The notes: generated from the letters alone by a model not told the origin. A DNA stretch of 64,000 nucleotides from Omphiscola glabra (GCA_964017045.1 OZ024808.1:19709284-19773283), one strand, 5' to 3'; counted from the stretch's first letter, positions 47,888 through 60,711 are shown. A program made the numbers and translations.

Positions 47888-48368
47888 AAGCTGTCATCTA
47901 ACAGTACTGTCTTGGACTATTGCTTATACTTATGCTAAGCTGTCATCTAACAGTACTGTCTTGGACTATTGTTTATACTTATGCTAAGCTGTCATCTAAC
48001 AGTACAGTCTTGGACTATTGCTTATACTTATGCTAAGCTGTCATCTAACAGTACTGTCTTGGACTATTGCTTATACTTATGCTAAGCTGTCATCTAACAG
48101 TACTGTCTTGGACTATTGCTTATACTTATGCTAAGCTGTCATCTAACAGTACTGTCTTGGACTATTGCTTATACTTATGCTAAGCTGTCATCTAACAGTA
48201 CTGTCTTGGACTATTGCTTATACTTATGCTAAGCTGTCATCTAACAGTACTGTCTTGGACTATTGCTTATACTTATGCTAAGCTGTCATCTAACAGTACT
48301 GTCTTGGACTATTGCTTATACTTATGCTAAGCTGTCATCTAACAGTACTGTCTTGGACTATTGCTTAT
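47888..48368. repeat. 49-bp minisatellite, about 10 copies
   Basis: The unit is 'aagctgtcatctaacagtac' then 'tgtcttggactattgcttat' and 'acttatgct'. The central units are identical and the edges diverge. Confidence 0.95.
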
Positions 48369-48654
48369 ATAAAGATGTGATCCAGCAGTGATGTCTTGGG
48401 CCACTGTTTATGTAAATCTGTCATCTTGCAGTACTGTCTATTGGTATTTGTAAACTCTTCATCGGCTCATGCGTGTTGATGAGCGCAATCGAAACGGATC
48501 CAGTTTTATGAAAATCATATTATATATATATTTAGTCAAATCAAAGTGTCTCTGTTTTAACTTTAACAAAGGTGTCTGGGTATCACAGTGTACAAACCAA
48601 GTTAAATTTTGTAGCGTGTTAATTATCTGGGAGGAAATGGATGTCAGTGCTTGA

Positions 48655-49025
48655 CACATAGGATTGTAGACTGGACATATGGACTGTGGGCTGGACACAT
48701 GGAAGGGTGGACTGGACACATGGAAGGATGGGATGGTCCCATCGTAGGGGTGGGCTCGTCACATGGGTGGGCTCGTCACATGGGTGGGGAAGCTGATCAC
48801 ATGGGAGGGGGAGCTGGTCACATGGGATGGTGGGATGGACACAAGGGAGCGTAAGCTGGACACATCGGGGGAGGGTAGGACACAAGGGAGCGTAAGCTGG
48901 ACACATAGACTAATGGCTTGACACATGAAAGGATGGTGATGTCACATGGGACGGTGGGCTGGGCACATGGGAGGTTGGGCTGGACACATGGGAGGTTGGG
49001 CTGGACACATGCAGCGTGGTCTGGT
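48655..49025. repeat. About 20-bp degenerate minisatellite (ggctggacacatgggagg)
   Basis: Roughly 17 variable copies of 'ggctggacacatgggagg' and 'ggctcgtcacatgggtgg'. Open frames here are artefacts. Confidence 0.85.
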
Positions 49026-49870
49026 CACCAACAGTAAAAAATCATACCAATTTCGAACATGTGTCTATAAATTCATTATTAATCCTGGAAGATGCGAAAC
49101 TATTATTTTCTTTTTAAATTCCTGAAAATGGGACGTAGCCAAATAGACTGAAATAGTAACGTAATACACGCATGATTCTAAGAATATCCCAATTGTTTCG
49201 CCGCGATAATGTCTGTCAGTTTTTGGCTCTAGCGTCGATGATGCGATGGGACTTTCCATCTTCCTGATCCTCTGCGGAATGCTTTAACGCTCACCCCCTT
49301 GGCGTCTGACAAAAAAACCTTGTCTCCCACTCGGCGGGGCTTTGGCCCAAAGTCGTCCCGTGTTTCGTGATGGTGCAAACTTTTGCTAATAACTGTGGCT
49401 AGGTGTGTTCGTCCTGTAGGATTTTCTCAAACGATGCTCTAACTAAATGATTGGGAAACCTACGCCCCGCTTAAATAAACAAATACGATCTGAAGACAGA
49501 GGTAACCTTAACTGTGGAGTAACTAGAGTTTGTGACACCCCCGGGGGGGTCGGTTCTTGAATTTTCCCGCACCCTAATTAACGAAAACAAAAATGCATAT
49601 AGGATACACATTACAAAACTATACGATATCAAGTATGTAAAGTAGACCGAAAATGCCGCCCCAAAATAAGTGCCTACCGGGGCAGACCCCCCCCCCCGGG
49701 GCAGACCCCCCTTCCCGGGCAGACACCCCCCGACACCCTTCCTCTTCCTAAGCCTGTTCTTACAACACAAGTGTCTGTATACGTGCGTTAGACGTTACTT
49801 AAGGTGTCTGTTGTAGTGACGTATTTAATTACACTGGTTTCAGAGGCTCTAATGTCACAACACGGAATTT
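49026..49870. other. Intergenic, nothing recognised
   Basis: C/G-rich run at 49680-49735; no exon or element with defined ends. Confidence 0.45.
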
Positions 49871-49874
49871 TAAG

Positions 49875-49970
49875 AAATACACTTTCACAGCCAGCAGAGC
49901 CATGGTAGGCAAAAACATGCTCCCAGCAGAGCCATGGTAGGCAAAAAAATGCTCCCAGCAGAGCCAAGCC
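49875..49970. repeat. About 37-bp tandem repeat, 2.5 copies
   Basis: The unit is 'cagcagagccatggtaggca' followed by 'aaaaaatgctcc'; the third copy is partial. Confidence 0.8.
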
Positions 49971-50435
49971 TGAATTTTTACACACTCTTCCCCCCAAAAA
50001 GTATCAATATTATTACACGTATTTTGCTTGATAAGTGACGATTTCGGCGCCCACTAAAAATTGTGCCCGGAGACCCCACCTCTCCCTTTCCTTTCACAAA
50101 GACCCTAAAATTAGTGGTGCATGTATCACAAATCTTTTGCTGCCCTCTTGGACACTACTCCTCAGCTAATTGCTATAGTATCATTTTTTTAATATATTTT
50201 AAAATTTTATTCGTTTTTTTCTGTTTGTTCGCTGGTGAAGGCTTCCTGCCGACACGTTCGCTGTTTTGTTGCGTTCCTTTATCTGGTTTAACCATACTGT
50301 GTTTTACTAATTTCCTATGGTGCTAACGTGATTGCAGTCTCTCCCCTTATCACCCTGGTACAATGTATCGCAGTTTTTGAAACGCTGCTCATATTTACAA
50401 TCGTCATTCAAATTACACTGAAAGAACAAACACGG

Positions 50436-50625
50436 AAGTCTATGAGCGACATTTCTATCTTCAAATCAAGTCAGCCCCCCCCCCACCCAACCGGCCCCCA
50501 AGTCTATGAGCGACATTTATATCTTCAAATCAAGTCAGCCCCCCCCCCCCCCAACCGGCCCCCAAGTCTATGAGCGACATTTATATCTTCAAATCAAGTC
50601 AGCCCCCCCCCCACCCGGCCCCCCA
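50436..50625. repeat. 64-bp tandem repeat, 3 copies
   Basis: Units start 'aagtctatgagcgacattt' at 50436, 50500 and 50564. Each contains a poly-C run of variable length. Confidence 0.92.
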
Positions 50626-51201
50626 TGCCCGACCGCGCCATCATGTGCACGCCACGTGTTGGTGTGTGCACGAGCCTGGCTGACCTTGAAACACACGTTA
50701 CGTGAACTCAAAATCAAAGTCGCGGACGTCAATGTCTAAACAACGATATATGCCAGATGACGTGATTTGAAAAACAAGAAATCAGATGAAAAGCACTTCC
50801 GGCTCAACACTCGTAAAATGGGATATTTAAACACTGAGTAGACTTCGGAAAAAATATATATATATACTTCCTTGCTGTTAACTAGGACTGAGATGGATAT
50901 CGAGCCGAGTACTGACCCGGGTACCCGGTGATACCGAGTACTAGCACACCCGGTACATACCCGGCCCCTGCAAAAAAAAATGAACGGGTTCCATGTGGTA
51001 AAAAAGAAAAGAGAGTTATCTTCTCCCTTTCTATTAGTGTTCCATCCAATGGGGAAACAATTTAAAAGCGCATGCAAAGAACCCGTACACCTTTTGTACA
51101 TAATGTTGTGTACATTTGTTATGAATTAAATACACAAGATTTAGAACACTGACGTGTGTTTGATGTCAAAACAAATGTAAGCTATAATTGAAACTGGAAA
51201 G

Positions 51202-51400
51202 CACAGGCGTTGCTAGAGTGTTTGGCGCCTCGGGGTGGGGGGGGGGGGGATAAGATTCATTTTAAAGAGGCTCCCTTTCTTTTTTTAAACTCTAAAATCC
51301 ATTATTTTCAACAATAAAATAACATCAAAGCCCATTTTGGCGCCCCTAACTAGTCTGGCGCCCGGGGTCATCTGCCCCCCCCCCCTTAGCTACGCCTCTG
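51202..51400. mobile_element. hAT MITE (CAGAGGCGTAGCTA family)
   Basis: The left end CACAGGCGTTGCTAG and the right end TAGCTACGCCTCTG are inverted with two mismatches. Flanking octamers ctggaaag (51194-51201) and ctgaaaag (51401-51408) are a duplication with one mismatch. Internal 'ggcgcc' blocks resemble those of the 35553 family. Confidence 0.75.
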
Positions 51401-52029
51401 CTGAAAAGCTCTGGAAATAATAATGTACTTGCTGTGAATTTTTATGTCATTTTATTTTTGTCTTGGCAAGATACGTATCTGTTGGTCATGGCCTTGGCAC
51501 TTTCCATTTACATTCAATGTTTCATTTCACAATTCTGACTGGCTGATGATATTGATTCAGTAGTCAACGTTTTTTTTTTTTTTTTGGTTTGTTTATGTGG
51601 ATCATTTCTAAGTTGTATCATGGAATTCAATAATTGTAATGTAATCTATTTTGTAATCTATGTAATCTAACTCATTTATAAGTGGAACAGTTGGATTAAC
51701 CGAAGGAAGACTAGGGTCCCCAAGATGATGATTTAAATATGTATCAAACCAATAAGCGTACGTTGGTGTCAGAAGAAATGAAAACAGCTACCATCCGGCG
51801 ACCAGCCGCACCGACAGCTCTCTCCGCTCTTTGTTTTATTGTTAGGGAAGTCGCTTTCAAATTGTGGTCCACGATCCTCTCGGGGGGGGGGGGGGTCGCC
51901 TGACAAGACGTCAGAAATTCGAGAGAGTTTGTTTTTTTTGTATGTAAAATATGCATTTTTAAAAACTTGAATTTTCATTTTAAAATTCAAAAATTGTTTA
52001 CAGTGATCGGACTCGTTTCTTATTGTTAT
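51401..52029. other. Intergenic, one possible decayed hAT end
   Basis: The sequence 'ctttcaaattgtggtccacg' at about 51854 resembles a hAT terminus, but no partner end was found. Confidence 0.35.
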
Positions 52030-52266
52030 TACACTCCGACTACACTCCGACTACACTCTGACTACACTCTGACTACACTCTGACTACACTCCGACTACAC
52101 TCCGACTACACTCTGACTACACTCCGACTACACTCCGACTACACTCTGACTACACTCTGACTACACTCTGACTACACTCCGACTACACTCCGACTACACT
52201 CCGACTACACTCCGACTACACTCCGACTACACTCTGACTACACTCCGACTACACTCTGACTACACT
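52030..52266. repeat. 11-bp minisatellite, 21 copies, with a C/T variant
   Basis: The unit is TACACTCYGAC. The variable base makes either a CpG or a TpG. In order the variants read CCTTTCCT CCTTTCCC CCTCT, so an 8-unit block is duplicated. Confidence 0.95.
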
Positions 52267-52570
52267 ACATCTATATAAAATGTCAACTGTGATGTACATG
52301 TCGGCAGCCCAATTAATATAAATAAGTTCGACGTTTCCTCTCGCTTATAGAACACAGAACATTAAATATCTTTTTATTTTGACGTTGTTGCTTTTTTTAA
52401 ATCTTCACCCCTTCCCCCCCACCCACCTTTAAAAAATCTTACACCCTCCTTAGCCTTTAATTCTGCTTTCTTCCGCCCCTATCAAAATTTAAGTACCAAC
52501 GCCCTTTTATCGTCAAAAATTATTTACCCCCCTCCCCACCACTTCTTACACATGTGTCTAAATTTCAATT

Positions 52571-52643
52571 GTGCTTGTGGGTAGCCACAATTTGGCAAAT
52601 GTTATACAGGGGTCAGCGTCATTAAAAAGGTTGAGAACTGCTG
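52571..52643. mobile_element. SPIN-like right-half fragment, copy E
   Basis: The sequences 'ttgtgggtagccacaat' and 'ggttgagaactgctg' match the right half of copy A (35920-36107) with changes; the left half is missing. Confidence 0.6.
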
Positions 52644-53218
52644 GGTCATGGTTCTATTATGAACAACGTGTTTTGAAGACATCAACTTTCATTCCTTCGT
52701 GGTAGCTACTGGTTCCAAGCATGCTTTTTTTTCACTGCTCCCCAAGGGGTGGCAGACAATCGAAATCCTTTTTTTTTTTTTTAACACCCAGACCCGGATT
52801 CGGTCCAACCGAGTATTGTTTCAAAATACCGGCTGTAAAAAAAAAAAACTGCACCCCGACTCAGCCCTACTGTTAACATGGGCGCTCACAGCAAATGGAT
52901 CCACTTTCCTGAAAAAATTTCTAATAGCGTTGAAGGGAGGAAAAATCAATACAACTTAACGTGACCTTAATAATTAATGAGGACTTATGCCCGTCTGTAG
53001 TGTCAGTTATATGTAGGGCAACAAATTATACAATTTCGCATTTCCTGCTTACACTTAACGCGTTCAGTTATGCGTCGTAGTGCGAGACTGACTTCCCCAG
53101 CCAAAATATCCTGCGGGCGGTCATGGATGTTAAATATGGGATGGAAAAAAGCTCTCCCCCCCACCCACCCCCCACCCAAACCACCGTTAAACTTTAATTC
53201 TTTCTTTGCCATATTAAT

Positions 53219-53250
<32 letters not shown>

Positions 53251-56200
53251 CATTTTTCTTTCTCTTTCTGACTTTCTTTGTTCTCATTTTCTCTATCAGC
53301 TGTCCTCATTTCTGTTTTTGTTTCCCTCCCTTTAATCAATCTTCGCCAAATGCCATCAATCTAACATTAAACGTATTTTTTAACGGCCGCATTTTTTTGC
53401 CTGAGAACCGTCTCATTTAAATATCCCGTACAAGTTTATTTTTTGTTCTCTTAGCGTTACCGTATAATTTGTCACGATGTAGTCTATGAGTCTCAAACTG
53501 AAAAAAACCTGTACCCCTACCTTATATTCGAAATCAAATATGACCACATTAATCATGGTATATACTAATTGTGAACGTGACTGTGGGTGCGCAGATGGCT
53601 GATGAGGCCGGTTCAGGCGCCAAATGCTCTTGTGTAGTGATGGATGGACAAAACTTGTCCCGTTTGTACAGTTATTGCTGGAGTCACCACGGTACACAGC
53701 AATTTAAATAAGACCTGCAAATTCAGGGTTGAAGTAAGCGCCACGATGCTCGATCTACTGCCGACTCCCCCCCCCCCCCCCATGTGTGCGTGTCCACATC
53801 GAACGCTCCCAGTGTGGCGCCAATGGTGTCTCCAAAGCGCCTCCTCTGACCACGAGCTAGCCACCCTTCTCGGTGTCACGGCGGCAACAACGACAAAGCT
53901 CTCTTAACTAATTTATTTATCCCTAAATTCGACTTTTTAGTATCTCTAACTTTTTTTTTTAAAGCTGCTGGCCCACTTTAACTTTTTATATTACGCGGTG
54001 ACCCACTTCCCTGTAACTACTACACAAAACTGTTCTTTTTATTACATAGATTCCTCTATTCCTTTATTAGAAGGCCCCGATAACTATGAGGTGGCTCTCC
54101 GGGGGGGGGGGAGGGGGGAGGAGACACATGGCCCTCGTTAATAAACACGATTTGGGTGGGGTTTTACCTACAAGTAGACTCAGGCCTGATTCGAAGCTTC
54201 TCTTTGAGATCCACTGATTTGATGGACTGATGCTACCGTCTCTTGGCGACGCCCCATTTCAATGTGCTTGAGTTTCCTCAGTGCGTCAAGTGCCTCGTAC
54301 GTCAACAATAACAATATGGGCTGGAGGATGTGGCGCTCATGTTGACATTCGAGTCAGCTGTAGGCGAAGACAGGTTTCCACTTGCAGCAGGGTCTCTCAT
54401 ACTTTGTTTTTTTTCTCTAGGACCAATTTTACATTTTATTTACCTGCATAGCCCCTCCCCTGTTATTATCATTTATTTTTAAAAGTGCTCTTTTTAGACA
54501 CATAAATCGACCAAGATTTATACTGTGTCCCTCTGGTCGGGGTGGGGGGTATGGTTCATGTTTAGAATCGCAGAAATGTGGCGGAGGGCACTTGTGGAAA
54601 AAAAAAGTGTGTGTGTGTTGGGGGGTGGGGGGGGGCACATCCCGAAAATAGTACTAACCCGATTTGTTCGAAATGTTGTTGGAACCAGGGAATAGGAGCA
54701 GATTTGTTTGGGAGTTGACTTGCCCACGAGCACCGCGCCGGACAAATTTACGTTTGCAAAATAAAAGGCAAAAACACATCGAATTCAGGTTTGTACCTAT
54801 TAATCTGCAGACAATAAATGGGTATCAAGTAGTACGTACGTCTCATCGGCCATTCTGTCCAGTTACTGGTCATCTGTTCGTTATGACTTAATTAGTCACG
54901 TGGTTAATACGTGCGTTAGTGGGACTGGATCGTCGCAGCGATCTTGCTCTTCTTAGCGTTGAAAGAGGAACATTGAAAAAAAAATGGTTTTGATGGCTTA
55001 ATTGACCCGTTTGCGACAGTAAAATCAAGAAAAATAATTATTTTGTAGACTTTGTAAACCAGTCTACGACGGTGACTGAGTGGATCATATACTATAATGT
55101 CTATACATTTGCTTCTTTACGTACAATGTTTGATTAAAATTTAAATTGTTTTCTTTATTCGATGTAATTTTAAAAAAATGTGATTTAAAAAAAAAGGGGG
55201 GGGGGGGCAATTTTATAGTTCGTCTTCGGGCCCAAAATAGCTACGCCTCTGCGGCCAGTCTGGAATCCAAGGAAAGACTCCACCACGTACAAGATACCAG
55301 CCATTAATGACGACACGATATTTTGCGATATATATATATATTTAAATCTCTCCTCATTCCATCGTTACACATTTTCCACAAACTCCATACACCGGGTCAG
55401 AGTCATAAATTCATGACCGCCTTTCCCCTCTGATGCGTGACATCATTTGAGTTATCTCTCTCTCCCCCCCCCCCCCCCACTCCCACGAGCCATACCGCGG
55501 GCTTAAAATTATTCTCCTCAATTTTGATGTAGGCTATCAGCCCTATCCTCCTTGTGCGTGATCGCTTGGGCGAGCGTGTTTACGTTCCATGTACCCTCAT
55601 GTCACCTGTGTTAGGAGAGACACCCCGACTGTACGTACGTACGTATGTATGTATGTGTGTATGTGTCATTAAGTGTTTTTCAGTTTTGACAGTAAGAAAA
55701 CATTAAAACGATAATCACTTTAAAATATTTTTTTTTCTTTTTAAAGTTAATAGAAAAAAGCGATATAATTTAGCAACACATACTAGATTTTTTTCATACA
55801 GTTTTGTGTGTGTGTGTGTGTGTGTGTGTTTGTTTGTGATAATTTACAGACCATTGCATACAGTAATGAAACGAAAACACACACCTCATGATTATGTCCC
55901 CAAAATATTGAACATTGCTGACAGTGACATTGACAGGGGCGAAATCTTCAAAACGCACTGGCATCACAATTATTTTCTTTTATATATATTATATATATAT
56001 TTATATATATATATATTTAGTTAGTTGGTTGAGAATAAAACATTAACATCGCCTTGGGATCCAAGGGTTCCCACACAGTTACCTGTTGAAGTATCAAAAA
56101 CCGTTAGTGGCCGCCCCTGGTTCGGGTGAAGGGAGACAAAGAAGAGGACGGTAACCTGTACTGCAGATGTCGTTTCTTTCACAGCCTGGTCCTTATCGAT

Positions 56201-57282
56201 TTAGTGTCGCCTTTGACTCATCGGTGACGTCACGACGATACAAATTTAAAATAACATAGAATCGGCCTTTTGCTGGGGGGGGGGGGGAGTGAGGGGTGGG
56301 AGGAGCAGATGAAAATAAAACGCACGGATACACCAAAAAGTCTTTGTTCTTTATTGCAGCCCATCTTTATGGATGAGATGGGTTTCAAAGAAGACAAAAA
56401 AAAAATGTGGTTGCCTTCGATTAATTTTGGCCCTGTGTAGGGGAGGAAGTGTGTTTTGTGTAGATTATAAATAGACACTGATTTCTTATACGACAAGATT
56501 GAGTTCAACAATTGTTATGAGTAGCTGTGTTTACAATTGCTTTGTTTACAACTGCTGTGTTTAGCTGTGATGACAATCTACTTTTTAGAGTGTCTTTGGG
56601 GTTAACAATTGTTGTGTATAATTTTGTTTCCCATCGTTGTGTGTAGCTTTGTTTACAGCTTGTGTGTGTGTGTGTGTAGAATTGTTTACAAGTGTTTTAT
56701 ATAATTTGTGTTGTTTTTGTGTTTTTTAGAATGTGGATTAGAGATTGCTTAACAGGGAGTGGGGTTGGGAGATGGGGAGATGGGGGATATCCGTCGTATC
56801 ATAGAGTGATAGACTCATGACATGGCCAGGTTTCAATGAGATTACATGTCTTCTTGAAAGTGCGACATTCGAATAGCGCGTGACGTCCACTCTGATGTAA
56901 CGCTAGAACGAAAAAAAACCACTTTGAACCTATTTGATAGTTTTTAGATGGCGTGCCCAGAAATAAAACAATTTTTGCCACAATAGCATTGGACGCGGTC
57001 CTGTCGCAATGTAGTATGTTATGGTTTGGTGTCATTAAAACGCTACCGATTTTTGTGTTAGTCAAAAAGTTGAAAGAGATGCTCCCAACACGCCAAAACA
57101 TTGCGAAAGAAGATCAAGATCATCAACAAAAAAAAACCGAATAGTTGATAGTTGATCAAATATAGTTTGAAGTGTTTAGAAAACATAAAGCAACACGTAA
57201 CAACACAACAGCCCCGAACTTGAAAGCTGAAAAGACAAAAACAAAAGCACTGCCGTGGTGTTTGTCACATTATGTCCTAGAT
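52644..57282. other. Gene-poor stretch with homopolymers and microsatellites
   Basis: It contains poly-T (53226-53250), poly-C (53767-53780, 55455-55470) and poly-G runs, a GTAC/GTAT run at 55630-55665, (TG)n at 55805-55830 and (TA)n at 55980-56018. The right end of a CAGAGGCGTAGCTA-type hAT element lies at about 55236-55251. I see no exon that I can defend. Confidence 0.5.
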
Positions 57283-57502
57283 CAGCGGTTCTCAACCTGT
57301 GGGTCGCGACCCCCTTTGGGAGATTCGAATGACCCTTTCCCGGGGGTCGCCTAAGTCCTTCGGAAAACACATATGCTCTACAGTTAGGAAGTAGGAACGA
57401 AAATAATTTTGTGGCCGGGGGAGGTGTGGGGGGGGGAGGGTTCGCCACAAAGTGAGGAACTGTATTAAAGGGTGGCGGCATTAAAAGGGTTGAGAACCGC
57501 TG
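57283..57502. mobile_element. SPIN-like hAT MITE, copy C (longest)
   Basis: It starts CAGCGGTTCTCAACCTGTGG and ends GTTGAGAACCGCTG, 220 bp. Flanking octamers tcctagat (57275-57282) and ccctagat (57503-57510) form a duplication with one mismatch. It includes 'aggaactgtattaaagggtg' near the right end. Confidence 0.9.
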
Positions 57503-58128
57503 CCCTAGATGGTAAGGTTTCTTTTATCCGTTGATTACAATATGTTTACTATTATTTGCGTCTTATTATAAGAAAAAAAAAGGGGGCATACTGTGTGATA
57601 TTTCATGTACAAAGAAACTTCACGAACAAATCGCGAAAAAAAAAAAAAAAACGAGACATCGCAGATCGAAGGGTAATTCTTAAAATAGCACACGGCATAA
57701 TTATTTGAATAGCTCCCAGTTGGTTCACTCACTCTCTATCATTCACCGCGGTGGTGTCCCCTGCCCGCGATTATTAACTGAGTGCCGCCCCTTCCCCCCC
57801 TGCTCACAGTGCAAGGCGGGCACGAAGTAACAGGGACTGCCCGTGAATTACATTCGGCGCGAGCGGGGCCTGCCAGAAAACACGTGGATATCATATGGGC
57901 TATGTGACGCCTAAGATGGATGGGGTGAGTGGTGACACTAGATGGATGGGGTGAGTGCAACTTTTAGACCAAATTTTAAAAAAAATATGCGCAAATTAAC
58001 TTGTACTTTTCTCTTTTTTTTCGTTTTAGTTTCTGTTATATTTTTCCGAAAAAATGAGATTTTTCTGCCTCGATAAAAATGATGACTAAGTCGAACATGC
58101 TAACAAAGAAGATTTTTTTACATAAAGT

Positions 58129-58330
58129 ACTCTAGTATAGCTGATATATAGAGTTAAATACATGAATTGCTCTAGTCTAGCTAACATGTAGCCTTAAATT
58201 CATGGATTACTCTAGCCTAGCTAACATATAGCCTTAGATACATGGATTACTCTAGTCTAGCTAACATATAGCCTTAGATACATGGATTACTCTAGTCTAG
58301 CTGACACACAGAGTTAAAAACATTAGTTAT
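58129..58330. repeat. 40-bp tandem repeat, 5 copies
   Basis: Units start 'tctagtctagctaacatata' at 58131, 58171, 58211, 58251 and 58291; the outer copies are diverged. Confidence 0.9.
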
Positions 58331-58657
58331 TCTAGTTAGCTAACATAAAAAAAAAATAATACGCTAAGCACTCAAGACTAGCAGACGTCAGACTTAAATC
58401 TCTAACGACCTGTACATTTAAGTTCTCCCCCTTATTTAAACTAGAACAGTCTCCAGGTTCTTATCTCACTTTTCCCAGACAACTAGGTCATCACAAAGGT
58501 ATTTATTAATGCACTCAAACCATGGGCAAACCGTGGGCAAACCAAAGGCACAAAAACCCAGACCCAGTTTCACTGAGTAACGTTTATTTTTCGGTCACCT
58601 TGATGCTGGATTCAGATTAAGGGCGTTGTATTGAAGGATATGTGGTCTTGAACATTT

Positions 58658-58965
58658 TGTGTGGTGTTGGACGTTTTGTGTTGTATCAGTTGCTCTGTGT
58701 GTTGTTGGATGGTCTGTGTGGTGATGGACGTTCTGTGTTGTATCAGTTACTCTGTGTGGTGTTGGATGGTATGTGTGGTGTTGGATGGTCAGTGTGGTGT
58801 TGGATGGTCAGTGTGGTGTTGGATGGTCAATGTGGTGTTGGATGCTCTGTGTAGTGTTGGGTGGTCTGTGTGTGGCTGAAAGGTCTGTGTGGTGTTGGGT
58901 TTGCATTGTGGTGTTTGATGCTTGGTGTGGTGTGGGACGTTCTGTGTGATGTTGGTTTTTTTCTT
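58658..58965. repeat. 18-bp minisatellite (gtgtggtgttggatggtc)
   Basis: About 17 variable copies. A 75-bp segment with 'ttgtatcagttgctctgtg' is duplicated within the first third. Open frames on both strands are artefacts. Confidence 0.9.
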
Positions 58966-59989
58966 GTGTGGTCTTTGAAATAAGACCTATCCTGTGTCTC
59001 TCTGGACAGGTAAACAGAAAGTAATACATTTGTCTCGCAAGCAAAGACCTTCATAGATAATTGATTTTTTCACACACCACCTGTGTACAGGTGAAAATGT
59101 CATCGAAAAAAAAACAACAACTATTAATGCTATATTCGTTATATGAAGGTAATTTAATTTTGCAAAAAGAGCTTTTTCTCAAAATGAGCAAAAGTACTTA
59201 GAAGGTTTTTGCACGTGGGCTCCTCGTTGGCGTCAATGAAAATCAATATTCCTGTTTCGCTCTCCTTTGCTTGAAGGAAAATGGTGGATGCCTCAACGTC
59301 ACTTAATGTGTATCTGGTGTATATCGGAGACAGAATGTACGTGCAGGCTGTTGGTTATTGAACGTAAGAGCCACCCCAACCCCCTGCTTATCTTCGGTTT
59401 TGTGCGCCCCTGAATCACATTTGACTGAATATTTTTCCACGTCACAACTTAAGGCCGTTTGAATAACCAAGCCCCCCCCCCCCCCCGCCCCCCCCCAACC
59501 CCTCTTTCAGCCGCATGGTTTGCTGGGCCCACGCGACGGCCCCCGCATGAAAGTAATCGTCTGGTATATACTATTATGGTCATAGCGCGTGAGGCCTTAC
59601 GCAACTGGATACGACTTTGGCCATCCTTAAATCAATTTGCACATGTTACAACTTACAACAAAATACTGTCTCTCATTGCGTGACGATGGCAAGTACGTTT
59701 TCAATGGAATTCTTGAAAGATATGCATACCACTATCTTGTCATACTTAGCGTGTTTATTAAGCTTGGCGTCGTGCCTCTACAAAAGCCACGATGCGTTTT
59801 AAAAAAAAATGCTTGGCAAGTCGCATGAATCACCAAGATTCTTTGGCTAGAGTGGAATTGGAGTTACTGTAAGGCGAGGCTGAACTCTGCGAGTCAACGC
59901 CAGTTACGAAAGTCAAGGACGAGGGAAAGTCGAAGGAGGGTGACAATAAATTGATGGAGGTAACATTTCTTCATCAACATCATCATCAA

Positions 59990-60425
59990 CATTGGCGCTA
60001 AAGCCCATGAAGGGCCCTGGCTTGCCCCACCCCACCCTTCCATTCAGACATCATCAACAGTGGCGCTACAGCTCATGTAGGGCCCTGGACTGCTCCACCA
60101 CATTCTTCCATTCGGACATCATCATCAGTGGCGCTACAGCCCATTTAGGGTCCTGGACTGCTCCACCACATCCTTCCATTCGGACATCATCATCAGTGGC
60201 GCTACAGCCCATGTAGGGCCCTGGACTGCTCCATCACATCATTCCATTCAGATCGATCACTGGCTTCCCGTATCCCTGGGCGTAACCCAAGTCCTTCTCG
60301 ACATCAATCCACCTCAGTCTTGGTCGACCGGTGAGCCATCTGCCCCTAGCTTTCTTTCTGAAGAAGATCACTTTTTCTGCTCTGCAATCCGGCATCCTCT
60401 CAAGGTGTCATGTCCAGCCAACCTT
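59990..60425 (-). mobile_element. LINE 3' end with 68-bp tandem repeat, 4 copies
   Basis: On the minus strand, 60425-60240 encodes ERMPDCRAEKVIFFRK and RGRPRLRWIDVEKDLG-like text (here TGRPRLRWIDVEKDLG), the C-terminal zone of a non-LTR retrotransposon protein, with a stop codon near its start. Downstream, a 68-bp unit is repeated four times (tggcgcta at 59993, 60061, 60129, 60197). The units are homologous to the 73-bp units at 36821-37100 and encode WKNVVEQSRALHEL in one frame, equivalent to WNKVVRQAKALHGL there. Confidence 0.7.
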
Positions 60426-60711
60426 TGAAAAAAAATAAATAATTGTAGCGACTTTGTGAAGATCTTCATAACAGTTGATATATTTTTTGGTTTGTACGAT
60501 TTCTCCATCCATTATTCTCTAACACTGGACCAACTCTTTGAGCCGTTTTAAATGGCTATTTTGACAAATTAAAAGTGTACGTACAGTATTATTATTTATA
60601 TTTTTTTATTTTAAGGGTCAGACTCTTAGGAGGTGTCAAAAACTATTCTCAAAGGCGTGATTTTTCTGTCTAAAAATTACACAATACATTTAGACACCGA
60701 CAACCGTTCCT

